This document shows, in pieces, positions 48,886 through 57,854 of a stretch of 64,000 nucleotides of DNA. The position numbers were made by a program, and so were the translations under genes. The stretch comes from Paenibacillus sp. NFR01 (GTDB lineage: Bacteria > Bacillota > Bacilli > Paenibacillales > Paenibacillaceae). The notes beneath the pieces were generated by a model, which did not search any database, was not told the DNA's origin, and was given only the letters and a program-made list of their open reading frames with translations. The stretch spans positions 1 to 64,000 of the forward strand of contig NZ_FOIK01000003.1 of NCBI RefSeq assembly GCF_900111565.1, read 5' to 3'. Position 1 is the stretch's first letter, and every line of letters starts with the position of its first letter.

Positions 48886-49058
48886 TCCGGTATATAATAA
48901 TGAGGCAAACGGCAGAGGGAATGCAGCCGCCGGCTCCCTGAAGGAGAGGCGGTTGACCCCTAACCTTTTTAAGGGAATACAGGATAAATACGGATACGCC
49001 CAACTTGCTTTAGCTAAGCAGATGTGATAACATAACATTAAATCTACTTTTGGTACCC
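48886..49058 (+). other. Structured gap between htrA and the cold-shock gene
   Basis: No gene is seen. TATAAT at 48893-48898 is followed by a hairpin with GCCGCC...GGCGGT and inner CTCC/GGAG (about 48924-48953), a CCCT/AGGG hairpin, and TGCTT/AAGCA. It may be an untranslated leader or a small RNA ending at the terminator 49059-49116. Confidence 0.3.
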
Positions 49059-49116
49059 AATTCACATAATGAAAAGGGCTGTCAATGGAACACAACCCTT
49101 TTCAATGTGTGAATTT
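49059..49116 (+). terminator. Long terminator upstream of the cold-shock gene
   Basis: AATTCACAT and GAAAAGGG pair with CCCTTTTC and ATGTGTGAATT around a 17-base loop, followed by TTTT. Confidence 0.7.
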
Positions 49117-49173
49117 TTTCTTTGTCTGAAGATAAAAAGAACATATTAATTTAAATTTGTGGAGGTAACACAC

Positions 49174-49374
49174 ATGCAAACAGGTACAGTTAAATGGTTC
49201 AACGCAGAAAAAGGCTTCGGTTTCATCGAAGTTGAAGGCGGAAGCGACGTATTCGTACACTTCTCCGCTATCGTTGGCGACGGCTTCAAAACTTTGGACG
49301 AAGGCCAACGCGTTGAATTCAACGTGGTTCAAGGCAACCGCGGACCACAAGCTGAAAACGTTGTAAAACTGTAA
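49174..49374 (+). CDS. Cold-shock protein, CspA/CspB family
   Basis: A 66-residue OB-fold RNA chaperone: [20 protein letters not shown] with RNP1 KGFGFIEV and RNP2 VFVHFSAI. It is slightly acidic and of normal length. ATG 49174 follows GGAGGT by 8 bases. A TTGTCT-16-TATTAA promoter may lie at 49122-49149, giving only a short leader; cold-induced csp genes usually have longer ones. Confidence 0.96.
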   Translation: MQTGTVKWFNAEKGFGFIEVEGGSDVFVHFSAIVGDGFKTLDEGQRVEFNVVQGNRGPQAENVVKL

Positions 49375-49387
49375 TAACCGAAGAAAC

Positions 49388-49421
49388 GCCGTTCCCGCTT
49401 TAGCGGGGGCGGCTTTTTTTT
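49388..49421 (+). terminator. Terminator of the cold-shock gene
   Basis: GCCGTTCCCGC, loop TTTA, GCGGGGGCGGC followed by TTTTTTTT. Confidence 0.93.
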
Positions 49422-49438
49422 GCAAGATCAGAAACTAT

Positions 49439-49507
49439 AGGTTTTCGGGGTCCCCGCAAAGTACCTGACTCAGCTTCGAAGTCAAAGCCCCACTTTGTGG
49501 GGTTATT
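49439..49507 (+). repeat. Hairpin repeat element, copy 2
   Basis: A 64-base relative of the element at 12619: AGGTTTTCGGGGTCCCC at one end, ACTTTGTGGGG at the other, with CCCCGCAAAGT pairing with ACTTTGTGGGG throughout and GACT/AGTC inside. It is followed by TTATTTTG. Like copy 1 it starts just past a terminator. Confidence 0.65.
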
Positions 49508-49582
49508 TTGTGTCAAAATGTTCCGCGCAACGTTCACAAAAACGAAGAAACTCCTTATTATTTTTACTTTCTAAATGTGTTA

Positions 49583-49600
49583 TTGTGATTTTAGTCACAA
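49583..49600. promoter_or_regulatory. Rex/Fnr-type operator 1 upstream of cydABDC
   Basis: TTGTGATTTTAGTCACAA, an 18-base palindrome matching the Rex form TTGTGA-N6-TCACAA; the inner TGTGA-N6-TCACA also fits Fnr/Crp. It lies 114 bases before cydA. Confidence 0.75.
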
Positions 49601-49635
49601 ATATTTTAAGATTTGGCGCTAAACAGCTGAATTAA

Positions 49636-49651
49636 TGTGATATATATCACA
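49636..49651. promoter_or_regulatory. Rex/Fnr-type operator 2 upstream of cydABDC
   Basis: TGTGATATATATCACA, a perfect 16-base palindrome 53 bases after operator 1. Its centre TATATA may be part of the cyd -10 region; a TTGGCG lies 17 bases upstream of TGTGAT. Confidence 0.75.
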
Positions 49652-49713
49652 CATCAATACTTAAATTTTTGACAGAATAGACGTATTGAATGGGGAGAAG
49701 GAAGGGGAGAACA

Positions 49714-51120
49714 ATGGATACAGTAATGCTGTCGCGCATACAATTTGCATCAACGACAATCTTTCATTATTTCTTTGTTCCAGTGTCAATTGGTCTTGCG
49801 CTTTTGATTGCGATTATGGAGACGATGTATGTACGCAAAGGCAATGACGAGTACAAAAGAATGGCCCAGTTCTGGGGCAAGCTGTTCCTGATCAACTTCG
49901 CGGTAGGCGTGGTGACAGGAATTCTGCAGGAGTTCCAGTTCGGCATGAACTGGTCGGATTACTCTCGGTTCGTCGGCGATGTGTTCGGAGCTCCGCTTGC
50001 GATCGAAGCGCTGCTTGCGTTTTTTCTGGAGTCCACATTTATCGGGATCTGGATTTTCGGCTGGGATAAAGTCTCGAAGAAGGTTCACCTGGCCTCGATC
50101 TGGATGGTTGCCCTCGGCACTATGCTGTCGGCTTTCTGGATTTTGGCGGCCAACTCGTTTATGCAGCATCCGGTAGGCTTTGCCATTAACAACGGCCGTG
50201 CCGAGATGAATGATTTCCTTGCACTTATCACGAATGGACAATTGCTGGTTGAGTTCCCGCATACCGTGCTTGCGGCTTATGCGACCGGAGCGTTCCTGGT
50301 AACGGGGATCAGTGCTTATAAACTGCTTAAGAAACAAGATGTTTCGTTCTTCCGCAAATCGTTTGAAATCGCCGCGATTGTCGGCATCGTGTCTTCGCTC
50401 GGCGTAGCGGTTGCCGGACATGCCCAGGCGCAATATCTGGTGAAGACCCAGCCGATGAAAATGGCTGCTTCCGAAGGCATCTGGGAAGACAGCGGCGACC
50501 CGGCCGCCTGGACGGTATCGGCGTTTATCGACCCGGACAGCAAAACCAACTCGGGCGAAATTAAAATTCCTTATCTGCTCAGCTTCCTGTCCTACAGTAA
50601 GTTCTCCGGCGAAGTTAAAGGGATGAACACGCTGCAAGCGGAATACGAACAAAAATACGGTCCCGGGGATTATATCCCGCCGGTGCGCACGACCTTCTGG
50701 AGCTTCCGGATCATGGTTGTTGCCGGCTCGCTGATGTGTGTGCTTGGACTGTATGCAATGTATCTGATTTGGCGTAAAAAGATGGACCGTCCGAACACCT
50801 GGTTCATGCGCTTTATGCTGTGGGGCCTTCTGCTTCCGCCGATTGCGAACACCGCAGGCTGGATCATGACGGAGATCGGGCGCCAGCCATGGACGGTATT
50901 CGGTCTGATGACGACGGAAGACAGCGTATCGCCGAATGTATCGGCCGGATCGGTACTGTTCTCGGTAATTTCGTTCACGGCCATTTATGCTATTCTCGGC
51001 GCAGTGATGATTGGATTGTTCATTAAAGTTATCAAAAAAGGTCCTTATGCGACAGACCTGACGCATGAAGGCGAGTCGCATGATCCATACAGCAAGGAGG
51101 GATCGCATGCTTTCTCTTAA
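49714..51120 (+). CDS. cydA: Cytochrome bd ubiquinol/menaquinol oxidase subunit I
   Basis: The 468-residue catalytic subunit of cytochrome bd, the high-affinity terminal oxidase. The b595 heme ligand is H18 in SRIQFASTTIFHYFF; the b558 ligands lie in EFPHTVLAAY and the later Met segment. GRQPWTVFG is the conserved signature. The Q-loop is short, as in Firmicutes. About nine membrane helices. ATG 49714 follows GGAAGGGGAG; the upstream frame from 49690 has no ribosome site. Two Rex/Fnr-type sites upstream point to control by redox state or oxygen. Confidence 0.96.
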   Translation: MDTVMLSRIQFASTTIFHYFFVPVSIGLALLIAIMETMYVRKGNDEYKRMAQFWGKLFLINFAVGVVTGILQEFQFGMNWSDYSRFVGDVFGAPLAIEALLAFFLESTFIGIWIFGWDKVSKKVHLASIWMVALGTMLSAFWILAANSFMQHPVGFAINNGRAEMNDFLALITNGQLLVEFPHTVLAAYATGAFLVTGISAYKLLKKQDVSFFRKSFEIAAIVGIVSSLGVAVAGHAQAQYLVKTQPMKMAASEGIWEDSGDPAAWTVSAFIDPDSKTNSGEIKIPYLLSFLSYSKFSGEVKGMNTLQAEYEQKYGPGDYIPPVRTTFWSFRIMVVAGSLMCVLGLYAMYLIWRKKMDRPNTWFMRFMLWGLLLPPIANTAGWIMTEIGRQPWTVFGLMTTEDSVSPNVSAGSVLFSVISFTAIYAILGAVMIGLFIKVIKKGPYATDLTHEGESHDPYSKEGSHAFS

Positions 51121-52123
51121 TGAATTGTGGTTTGTGCTGATCGCGGTACTCTTTATCGGATTCTTTTTCCTGGAGGGCTTCGACTTCGGCGTAGGGATGG
51201 AAACACAGATTCTGGCTAAAAATGATACCGAACGCCGGGTACTGATCAACTCTATCGGACCGTTCTGGGATGCCAACGAAGTATGGCTATTGACCGGCGC
51301 CGGCGCGATGTTCGCCGCTTTTCCAAACTGGTATGCCACGTTGTTCAGCGGATTTTACATTCCGTTCGTATTCGCCCTGCTGGCGCTCATCGCCCGCGGC
51401 GTCGCCTTCGAATTCCGGGGCAAACGCAATTCGCTCGCATGGAAAAAAACCTGGGACGCCTGCATTTTCTTCGGCAGCTTCCTGCCGCCGTTCCTGCTTG
51501 CTGTAGTCTTCGCCAGCTTCATTAAAGGGCTGCCGATCGACGGCGATATGCAAATGCATGCCGGTTTCTTCGACATCGTTAACGGGTATACCGTTGTAGC
51601 GGGACTTACCGTTGTAATGCTCTGCCTCGTGCATGGCCTGATGTTTACGACGCTGCGTACGGTTGGCGATCTGCAGGAACGCGCCCGCAAGCTGGGACGT
51701 GTGCTGCTGGTTCCGCTGGCTGCGCTGCTCGTAATCTTTGTAATCATGACTTACACCATGACGGATGTGTTCGATCATCGCGGCGCGCTGCTGTGGGTGG
51801 TTGTCGTTCTTGGCGCTGCAGCCTTCGTATTGTCCGGTTATTTCATGAACAAGAAAAAAGACGGACTGGCTTTTGGCATGACCGGTGCCGTGATGGCGTT
51901 GTCGGTACTGTCCGTATTCATGGGACTGTTCCCGCGGGTTATGATCAGCTCGCTCGACCAAGCGTTTAACCTGACGATTACGAATGCCGCTTCGGGTCAT
52001 TATTCCCTGAAGGTCATGACGATTGTGGCGCTGACGCTGCTGCCGTTTGTGCTCGGCTATCAAATCTGGAGTTACTTTATCTTTCATAAACGGGTTCACG
52101 AGAAGGAGCATCTGGAATACTAA
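51107..52123 (+). CDS. cydB: Cytochrome bd oxidase subunit II
   Basis: A 338-residue membrane subunit pairing with CydA. The N-terminal helix carries FFFLEGFDFGVGMETQ, the family signature, with about eight further helices. ATG 51107 follows AAGGAGG and overlaps the cydA end by 14 bases; the longer frame from 51065 lies within cydA. cydD overlaps its stop by one base. Confidence 0.95.
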   Translation: MLSLNELWFVLIAVLFIGFFFLEGFDFGVGMETQILAKNDTERRVLINSIGPFWDANEVWLLTGAGAMFAAFPNWYATLFSGFYIPFVFALLALIARGVAFEFRGKRNSLAWKKTWDACIFFGSFLPPFLLAVVFASFIKGLPIDGDMQMHAGFFDIVNGYTVVAGLTVVMLCLVHGLMFTTLRTVGDLQERARKLGRVLLVPLAALLVIFVIMTYTMTDVFDHRGALLWVVVVLGAAAFVLSGYFMNKKKDGLAFGMTGAVMALSVLSVFMGLFPRVMISSLDQAFNLTITNAASGHYSLKVMTIVALTLLPFVLGYQIWSYFIFHKRVHEKEHLEY

Positions 52124-53976
52124 TGGATAAAAATTTGCTTAGGGTCAAAGGAGTGAAGCCGGTCTTTGTGATCGTCGGCTTCCTCACCCTGGTGCAAAGC
52201 TTATCTATCCTTCTGCTGGCGAGTTCGCTGGCGGAAGTTGTATCTGCGCTGTTTGCGGGTGAACCGCTGAAGGAACAAGGGGCGAAGTCGCTCTTGTTCC
52301 TTCTTGCGTTTCTTGCGCGTCATGCCTGTGCGCTCTTGATGAGCCGCATCTCCTACCGGTTCGCCGAAGCGACCGGCAGCAGCCTGCGCAGACAAATGAT
52401 GGACAAGCTGTTTCAGCTGGGGCCAAGATTGGCCGGCGGACGGGGAACGGGGGATTTGGTGACCCTGGTCCTCGAAGGCGTCGCCAAATACCGTACTTAT
52501 CTCGAATTAATCATTCCGCGGATGGTCAGCATGGGCATTACGCCGTGGCTGCTGCTTCTGTACGTCTATATGAAGGATATTACGAGCGGCATCATTCTGA
52601 CGTTGACGATGCCGATCATCGTGGTATTCATGATTCTGATCGGCATGACGGCGCAGAAGCAGATGGACCGGCAATTAAAATCGTACCGGACGCTCTCCAA
52701 TCATTTTGTCGATTCGCTGCGCGGCTTGGAGACGCTCAAGTTTCTCGGGCGTAGCCGCGCTCACAGCGAGAGCATTGCGGTTGTCAGCGATCGTTACCGC
52801 TCGGCGACGATGCGTACGCTGCGCGTTGCGTTTTTGTCTTCGTTCGCATTGGACTTTTTTACGATGTTGTCCGTTGCCACGGTAGCGGTAAGCCTGGGCT
52901 TGCGGCTCGTCAATGAACAGATGACGCTGGTCACCGGGCTGACGATTCTTATTCTGGCGCCGGAGTATTTCCTGCCGGTGCGGCTTGTCGGGGCAGACTT
53001 CCACGCGACCTTGGATGGCAAGGAAGCCGGGCAAGCGATGCAGGACATCATCGACCGCGAGACGGTGGGAGCGAAACTGCTGGGCGAGGGTGAAGCAGTA
53101 GCTGCTGCACCGCCGGGCGGGGAAGAGCCGGGTGCGGGTTCCAAACGGAAGATCCGACCGGGGAAAATGCGGAGGAGTTCAGCGGCGGTAGAGCCGCAGG
53201 TTCCCCCGGTTCCTGCGGACACTTGGGTATGGAAGGCGGACAGCCGCCTTGCGTTGGAGCAGGTCGGCGTCGATTACGGCGAAGGCTCAAAGGCCTCGCT
53301 GCAGGATGTGAATCTGACGATTCAGGGCAACCTCAAAATCGGCATTATCGGAGAGAGCGGCGCGGGCAAGTCGACGCTGATCGATCTGCTCGGCGGCTTT
53401 CTGCATCCGACCTCAGGCAGCATTACGCTGAACGGGACCAGACTCAGCAGCCTGACCGCGGATGCCTGGCGCAGCCAGACGAGCTACATCCCGCAGGCGC
53501 CGTATCTGTTTAGCGGCACGCTGGCCGACAATGTGCGCTTCTACGCCTTAGGTGCATCGGATGAGGCAGTACAGGCAGCCGTCAAAGCCGCCGGCCTGTC
53601 GGCGCTGGTGGATGGCCTGCCGAACGGGCTGGGCGAGGCGATCGGCGGCGGCGGACGCCAGCTCAGCGGCGGGCAGGAGCAGCGCGTGGCGCTGGCCCGG
53701 GCGCTGCTGAGCGACCGGCCGGTGATGCTGCTCGATGAGCCGACCGCCCATCTCGATATCGAGACCGAATACGAGCTGAAAGAGACGATGCTGCCGCTCT
53801 TTGCCGGTAAGCTGGTGCTGCTCGCGACGCATCGCCTCCATTGGATGGCCGACATGGATCTTATCGTCGTGATGCAGGGCGGCCGCGTTGCCGAGATCGG
53901 GACGCATGAAGAATTGGCAGCCCGCCGCGGCGCTTATTACGATCTAATTCAATTGCAATTGGAGGGAGTCCGGTGA
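52123..53976 (+). CDS. cydD: ABC transporter CydD (thiol exporter for cytochrome bd assembly)
   Basis: A 617-residue fused ABC exporter half; CydDC exports glutathione/cysteine or related thiols (and binds heme) and is needed for bd assembly. A six-helix membrane domain precedes the ATPase with Walker A GESGAGKST, signature LSGGQEQRVALARAL and Walker B VMLLDEPTAHLD. Between them, about residues 319-366 form a low-complexity Gly/Pro/Ala/Lys linker that looks like an insertion relative to the family. ATG 52123 overlaps the cydB stop. Confidence 0.93.
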   Translation: MDKNLLRVKGVKPVFVIVGFLTLVQSLSILLLASSLAEVVSALFAGEPLKEQGAKSLLFLLAFLARHACALLMSRISYRFAEATGSSLRRQMMDKLFQLGPRLAGGRGTGDLVTLVLEGVAKYRTYLELIIPRMVSMGITPWLLLLYVYMKDITSGIILTLTMPIIVVFMILIGMTAQKQMDRQLKSYRTLSNHFVDSLRGLETLKFLGRSRAHSESIAVVSDRYRSATMRTLRVAFLSSFALDFFTMLSVATVAVSLGLRLVNEQMTLVTGLTILILAPEYFLPVRLVGADFHATLDGKEAGQAMQDIIDRETVGAKLLGEGEAVAAAPPGGEEPGAGSKRKIRPGKMRRSSAAVEPQVPPVPADTWVWKADSRLALEQVGVDYGEGSKASLQDVNLTIQGNLKIGIIGESGAGKSTLIDLLGGFLHPTSGSITLNGTRLSSLTADAWRSQTSYIPQAPYLFSGTLADNVRFYALGASDEAVQAAVKAAGLSALVDGLPNGLGEAIGGGGRQLSGGQEQRVALARALLSDRPVMLLDEPTAHLDIETEYELKETMLPLFAGKLVLLATHRLHWMADMDLIVVMQGGRVAEIGTHEELAARRGAYYDLIQLQLEGVR

Positions 53977-55748
53977 AACGCGAAGGATGGTTTGCTCCCT
54001 ATATCTCCGCTTATTTTTGGCGCTTTCTCGGCATTGTGCTATTAGGCGGATTGACCGTATTTTCGGCTTCCTCCCTGATGTTTACTTCAGGGTTCCTGAT
54101 CTCCAAGGCATCGATTCCGCCGGAAAATATTCTGCTCATCTACGTGCCGATTGTCGGCGTGCGCACCTTCGGTACGAGCCGGGCAGTCATTCATTATGCC
54201 GAACGCCTGGTCAGCCACAGCGCCATCCTGCGCGTGCTGGCCAAAATGCGCGTCCGGCTCTACAATCTTTTGGAGCCGCAGGCCTTGTCATTGTCCTCGC
54301 GTTTTCAGACCGGGGATATCCTCGGAATGCTGGCCGACGACATCGAATATTTGCAGAACGTATACTTGCGGACGGTATTTCCGAGTATCGTGGCGCTGCT
54401 GCTCTATGCGGCTGCCGTTATCGCTTTGGGCACCTTTGACTGGGCTTTCGCCCTGCTGATGGGGCTGTTCATCCTGGTGCTGGTGGTTGTTTTCCCGCTG
54501 ATTTCGCTGGCCTTCACGCGCACGAAACAGCGGCTGGTCAAACAGGAGCGTAACCGGCTGTATCAAAAGCTGACCGACGCCGTGCTCGGCATGGGCGATT
54601 GGATGATCAGCGGCCGGCAGCGCGAGTTCGTGGCCTCCTATGAACAGGATGAGCAGGCCGTTGCCCGCACGGATGGTTCGCTGCGGCGCTGGGCCCGGCT
54701 GCGGATGTTCCTCAGCCAGGTTGTCATCGGACTGGCTGTGCTGTCGATGATCTACTGGGCCGGGGGCGAAGTGGCCGACGGGAAGCTTGCCGGCACCTTC
54801 ATCGCCGCTTTCGTTCTGATCGTCTTCCCGCTGGCCGATGCTTTTCTACCCGTATCCGATGCCGTAGAGAAGATTCCGCAGTATCAGAATTCGCTGGAAC
54901 GGCTGACCGGCGTGGAGGCATCTAGCCTGCGCGACAGCGAGGCGCAGGCAGGTGTCGCTTCTGCGGCCGAGACGGAGGCCGCTGTAGCGGAGACCGGCCG
55001 GATGAAGCAGGACGGCCGGTGCCGGATCAAGCTTGAGGGTGCCGGGTACAGCTATCCCGGTACCGAAAGCTGGTCGCTGCGCGGCCTGGATCTCGATATT
55101 CCGCAGGGGCGGAAGATCGCCATCATCGGCCGCAGCGGGGCCGGCAAATCAACGCTGCTCAAGTTGATTCAGGGGGTGCTGCCGCCGACCGCGGGGACGG
55201 CGGCGATCAACGGAATCTCCGCCGCCGCTTACGGCGAGCAGATTCCACGGCTCATTGCGGTGCTCAACCAGAGCCCGCATCTGTTCGATACGACCGTGGC
55301 GAATAACATCCGCCTCGGGAACCCGGACGCTTCCGATGAAGACGTGAAGCGTGCCGGAGAACTGGCGAAGCTGGATGCGCTGATCTCTTCGCTGCCGGAA
55401 GGCTACGCCACGCCGGTCCGCGAGGCCGGCAGCCGCTTCTCCGGCGGCGAGCGCCAGCGGATCGCGCTGGCCCGCATCCTGCTGCAGAACACGCCGGTCG
55501 TCATTCTCGACGAACCGACTGTAGGGCTCGACCCGCGCACCGAACGCGAGCTGCTGTCCACGATGTTTGCGGCGATGGAGGACAAAACCGTCATCTGGGT
55601 GACGCATCATCTGGTCGGCGCCGAAACGATGGACGAAGTCATCTTTATGGAGAACGGCCAGGTCGAAATGCGCGGCACCCATGCCGATCTGATGGCGACC
55701 GAACCGCGCTATCGGCGGCTGTATGAACTGGACCGGCCGATGAAATAA
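53973..55748 (+). CDS. cydC: ABC transporter CydC (partner of CydD)
   Basis: A 591-residue partner ABC half-transporter. The membrane domain occupies about residues 15-300; the ATPase has Walker A GRSGAGKST, signature RFSGGERQRIALARIL and Walker B VVILDEPTVGLD. An Ala/Glu-rich linker lies at about 325-345. The start is GTG 53973 after GGAGGGAG, overlapping cydD by four bases. Last gene of cydABDC, followed by a terminator. Confidence 0.93.
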   Translation: MKREGWFAPYISAYFWRFLGIVLLGGLTVFSASSLMFTSGFLISKASIPPENILLIYVPIVGVRTFGTSRAVIHYAERLVSHSAILRVLAKMRVRLYNLLEPQALSLSSRFQTGDILGMLADDIEYLQNVYLRTVFPSIVALLLYAAAVIALGTFDWAFALLMGLFILVLVVVFPLISLAFTRTKQRLVKQERNRLYQKLTDAVLGMGDWMISGRQREFVASYEQDEQAVARTDGSLRRWARLRMFLSQVVIGLAVLSMIYWAGGEVADGKLAGTFIAAFVLIVFPLADAFLPVSDAVEKIPQYQNSLERLTGVEASSLRDSEAQAGVASAAETEAAVAETGRMKQDGRCRIKLEGAGYSYPGTESWSLRGLDLDIPQGRKIAIIGRSGAGKSTLLKLIQGVLPPTAGTAAINGISAAAYGEQIPRLIAVLNQSPHLFDTTVANNIRLGNPDASDEDVKRAGELAKLDALISSLPEGYATPVREAGSRFSGGERQRIALARILLQNTPVVILDEPTVGLDPRTERELLSTMFAAMEDKTVIWVTHHLVGAETMDEVIFMENGQVEMRGTHADLMATEPRYRRLYELDRPMK

Positions 55749-55778
55749 ACTGAATGGAGCCGCTTTGACTCTGATTGA

Positions 55779-55811
55779 GCCTCCCGCCCGCATGGGCTGG
55801 GGGCTTTTTGG
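55779..55811 (+). terminator. Terminator of cydABDC
   Basis: AGCCTCCCGCCC, loop GCAT, GGGCTGGGGGCT followed by TTTTT. Confidence 0.8.
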
Positions 55812-55846
55812 CTTGAAGGCGCCTGAGTGCGCCGTTTGCTCAACGA

Positions 55847-55868
55847 TAACGGCAAAAGTGCCGTTATT
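55847..55868 (+). terminator. Secondary hairpin after cydC
   Basis: ATAACGGCA, loop AAAG, TGCCGTTAT then TTCT: a 9-base perfect stem with a poor T-tract. From here to 56050 I see no gene. Confidence 0.45.
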
Positions 55869-56050
55869 TCTGCCGTCTACGCTACCACCCGCGCCGCTGT
55901 GCCCCAATGACTGGACGGTTCCGGGTCCAGCCTCCAGTGTGCCTTATGCAAACAGTCGCCCCCGCCATTTTTCAAACCTGCCTCTACCGCGCCAGTCAGT
56001 CCATCAGTCATACTCCCGGCCGAGATAATAAAAATTTAAAATTTTACAAA

Positions 56051-56087
56051 CGAACGGTTGTTCGCGGGGTGGATTCGATGATAAGAT
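56051..56087 (+). promoter_or_regulatory. MFS pump promoter with overlapping TetR-type operator
   Basis: The palindrome CGAACGGTTGTTCG (56051-56064) overlaps the -35 TTGTTC (56058-56063); TAAGAT (56082-56087) follows after 18 bases. The CGAAC-N4-GTTCG form resembles TetR-family operators. No regulator gene is adjacent. Confidence 0.45.
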
Positions 56088-56131
56088 GGGAAAATAACAA
56101 AAGATACAGATAGGTTAAGGAGGGAAACTGC

Positions 56132-57586
56132 TTGAGTATTTCAGCGGCTATGGCTGGCTCAAACCAAGATCTGACTGGAATTAAACGTGGCCCGATCGTC
56201 GCCTCGCTCATCATCGGCGCATTCGTGGCGATCCTGAACGAAACGCTGCTCAATATCGCTTTTCCGGATCTGATGATTGAATTTGGCATTACGGCAGCGA
56301 CCATCCAGTGGCTCTCGACGGCGTACATGCTCGTCATCGGGATTCTTGTCCCGGTAACGGCACTGCTGCAACAATGGTTTACAACCCGGCAAATGTTCCT
56401 GTCGGCGATGATCCTGTTTCTGGTCGGAACGATTATCTGCGGCGTCGCACCGGCCTTCAGCATTTTGCTGGTCGGACGCGTCGTTCAGGCACTCGGCACA
56501 GGGCTGATGCTGCCCGTCATGATGAATACCATCCTCGTCATCTATCCACCCGAAAAACGCGGCGGTGCGATGGGCATGATTGGTCTTGTCATCATGTTCG
56601 GTCCGGCCATTGGACCCACGCTTGCCGGGCTGATTATCGACCAACTGAACTGGCGCTGGCTGTTCTACCTGGTAGTTCCGCTTGCGGCTTTTTCGATTAT
56701 TTTCGCGGCGTCTTATTTGCGCAATGTGTCCGACCTGACCAAACCGAAGGTGGATGTCCTGGCGATCGTGCTCTCCAGCGTTGCTTTTGGCGGTATCGTG
56801 TACGGTTTCAGCAAAGCGGGCGAAGGCTCCTGGTCGGCGCCTGAAGTGATCTGGACGCTGGTGGCCGGGGGAATCTCGCTGGTTCTGTTCGTGATCCGGC
56901 AGCTGACGGTCCGCGAGCCGATTCTCGATCTTCGGGCATTCAAATATCCGATGTTTACGCTCGTCACCGTTATGATGCTTGTGCTGATGATGACGTTGTT
57001 CTCGACGATGATTCTGCTTCCGCTCTTCCTGCAGACGGCGCTGATGATGACCGCATTCAAAGCCGGTCTGACCCTGATGCCGGGCGGCATCGTCAACGGG
57101 ATTATGGCACCGGTCTCCGGCAAGCTGTTCGACAAGTTCGGGCCGCGCGTATTGGTCATTCCCGGTCTTATTCTCGTGCTTCTGGCGGTTTGGCTGTTCA
57201 CCGGCATCTCCGTGGAGACGACAACGGCTCATGTGGTGACGCTGCACATCATTCTGCTGATCGGCATTTCGCTCGTAATGATGCCTGCGCAGACCACCGG
57301 TCTGAACCAACTTCCGCGCCACCTGTACCCGCATGGTACGGCAATTCTGAACACGCTGCAGCAGGTGTCCGGCGCCATCGGGACGGCGCTGTTTATCAGC
57401 ATCATGTCCTCGGGCACGAAGGATTACCTTGCGACTGCGACCAATCCGAATCCAGCCGAAGGGCTGGTGGCCGGGCTGCATGACGCTTTTGTCGTCGCAT
57501 TGTGCATCGGTTTTCTGGCGCTCGTGCTCGGCTTCTTCATCAAGCGGGTGCAGCCGCCGCAAGAGGAGAAGGAAGCTTCGCATTAA
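56132..57586 (+). CDS. MFS multidrug exporter, DHA2 (EmrB/QacA) family
   Basis: A 484-residue transporter with about 14 hydrophobic segments. DHA2 hallmarks are FPDLMIEFGITAATIQWLST, the motif RVVQALGTGLMLPVMMN, and AIGPTLAGLIIDQLNWRWLFY (motif C). It probably exports lipophilic drugs or metabolites using the proton gradient; the substrate cannot be read from sequence. The start is TTG 56132 after AAGGAGGG. It is a single-gene unit with its own promoter, operator-like palindrome and terminator. Confidence 0.9.
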   Translation: MSISAAMAGSNQDLTGIKRGPIVASLIIGAFVAILNETLLNIAFPDLMIEFGITAATIQWLSTAYMLVIGILVPVTALLQQWFTTRQMFLSAMILFLVGTIICGVAPAFSILLVGRVVQALGTGLMLPVMMNTILVIYPPEKRGGAMGMIGLVIMFGPAIGPTLAGLIIDQLNWRWLFYLVVPLAAFSIIFAASYLRNVSDLTKPKVDVLAIVLSSVAFGGIVYGFSKAGEGSWSAPEVIWTLVAGGISLVLFVIRQLTVREPILDLRAFKYPMFTLVTVMMLVLMMTLFSTMILLPLFLQTALMMTAFKAGLTLMPGGIVNGIMAPVSGKLFDKFGPRVLVIPGLILVLLAVWLFTGISVETTTAHVVTLHIILLIGISLVMMPAQTTGLNQLPRHLYPHGTAILNTLQQVSGAIGTALFISIMSSGTKDYLATATNPNPAEGLVAGLHDAFVVALCIGFLALVLGFFIKRVQPPQEEKEASH

Positions 57587-57597
57587 TCGGCTAACGA

Positions 57598-57633
57598 CAA
57601 ACGGTTCGTCCTTTGGGGGCGGGCCGTTTTTTT
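57598..57633 (+). terminator. Terminator of the MFS gene
   Basis: AAACGGTTCGTCC, loop TTTG, GGGGCGGGCCGTTT followed by TTTT; several G.T pairs. Confidence 0.8.
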
Positions 57634-57776
57634 GTGCTGCACGACACTTTTTTCCGCATGAACGGGTGCTGGATGACAGAACCTAAAGGGTAACGGGCGG
57701 AGTCCCCTAAGGGCGCAGTTCGGCAGGAGGCGAAGCCGGAAATATAAAATTTTTAGAAAAAAGTCTTTTATAAATA

Positions 57777-57791
57777 TTACACATGATGTAA
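57777..57791. promoter_or_regulatory. Palindrome upstream of the glutamate dehydrogenase gene
   Basis: TTACACATGATGTAA, a perfect inverted repeat 63 bases before the gene, just past an AT-rich tract with TATAAA (57769-57774). The regulator is unknown. Confidence 0.4.
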
Positions 57792-57854
57792 CATGTACTT
57801 TAATTAACTTTAATGCGGTGAACCGCAAAATCAGATGGAGAGAGGGCGAAGCCT

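Noticed and set aside
49786-51339. Minus-strand ORF of 517 codons opposite cydA
   Set aside because: Same antisense effect over a membrane-protein gene.
56159-57583. Minus-strand ORF of 474 codons opposite the MFS gene
   Set aside because: Translation is rich in His, Arg, Gln and Asp, typical of the antisense of a membrane-protein gene.
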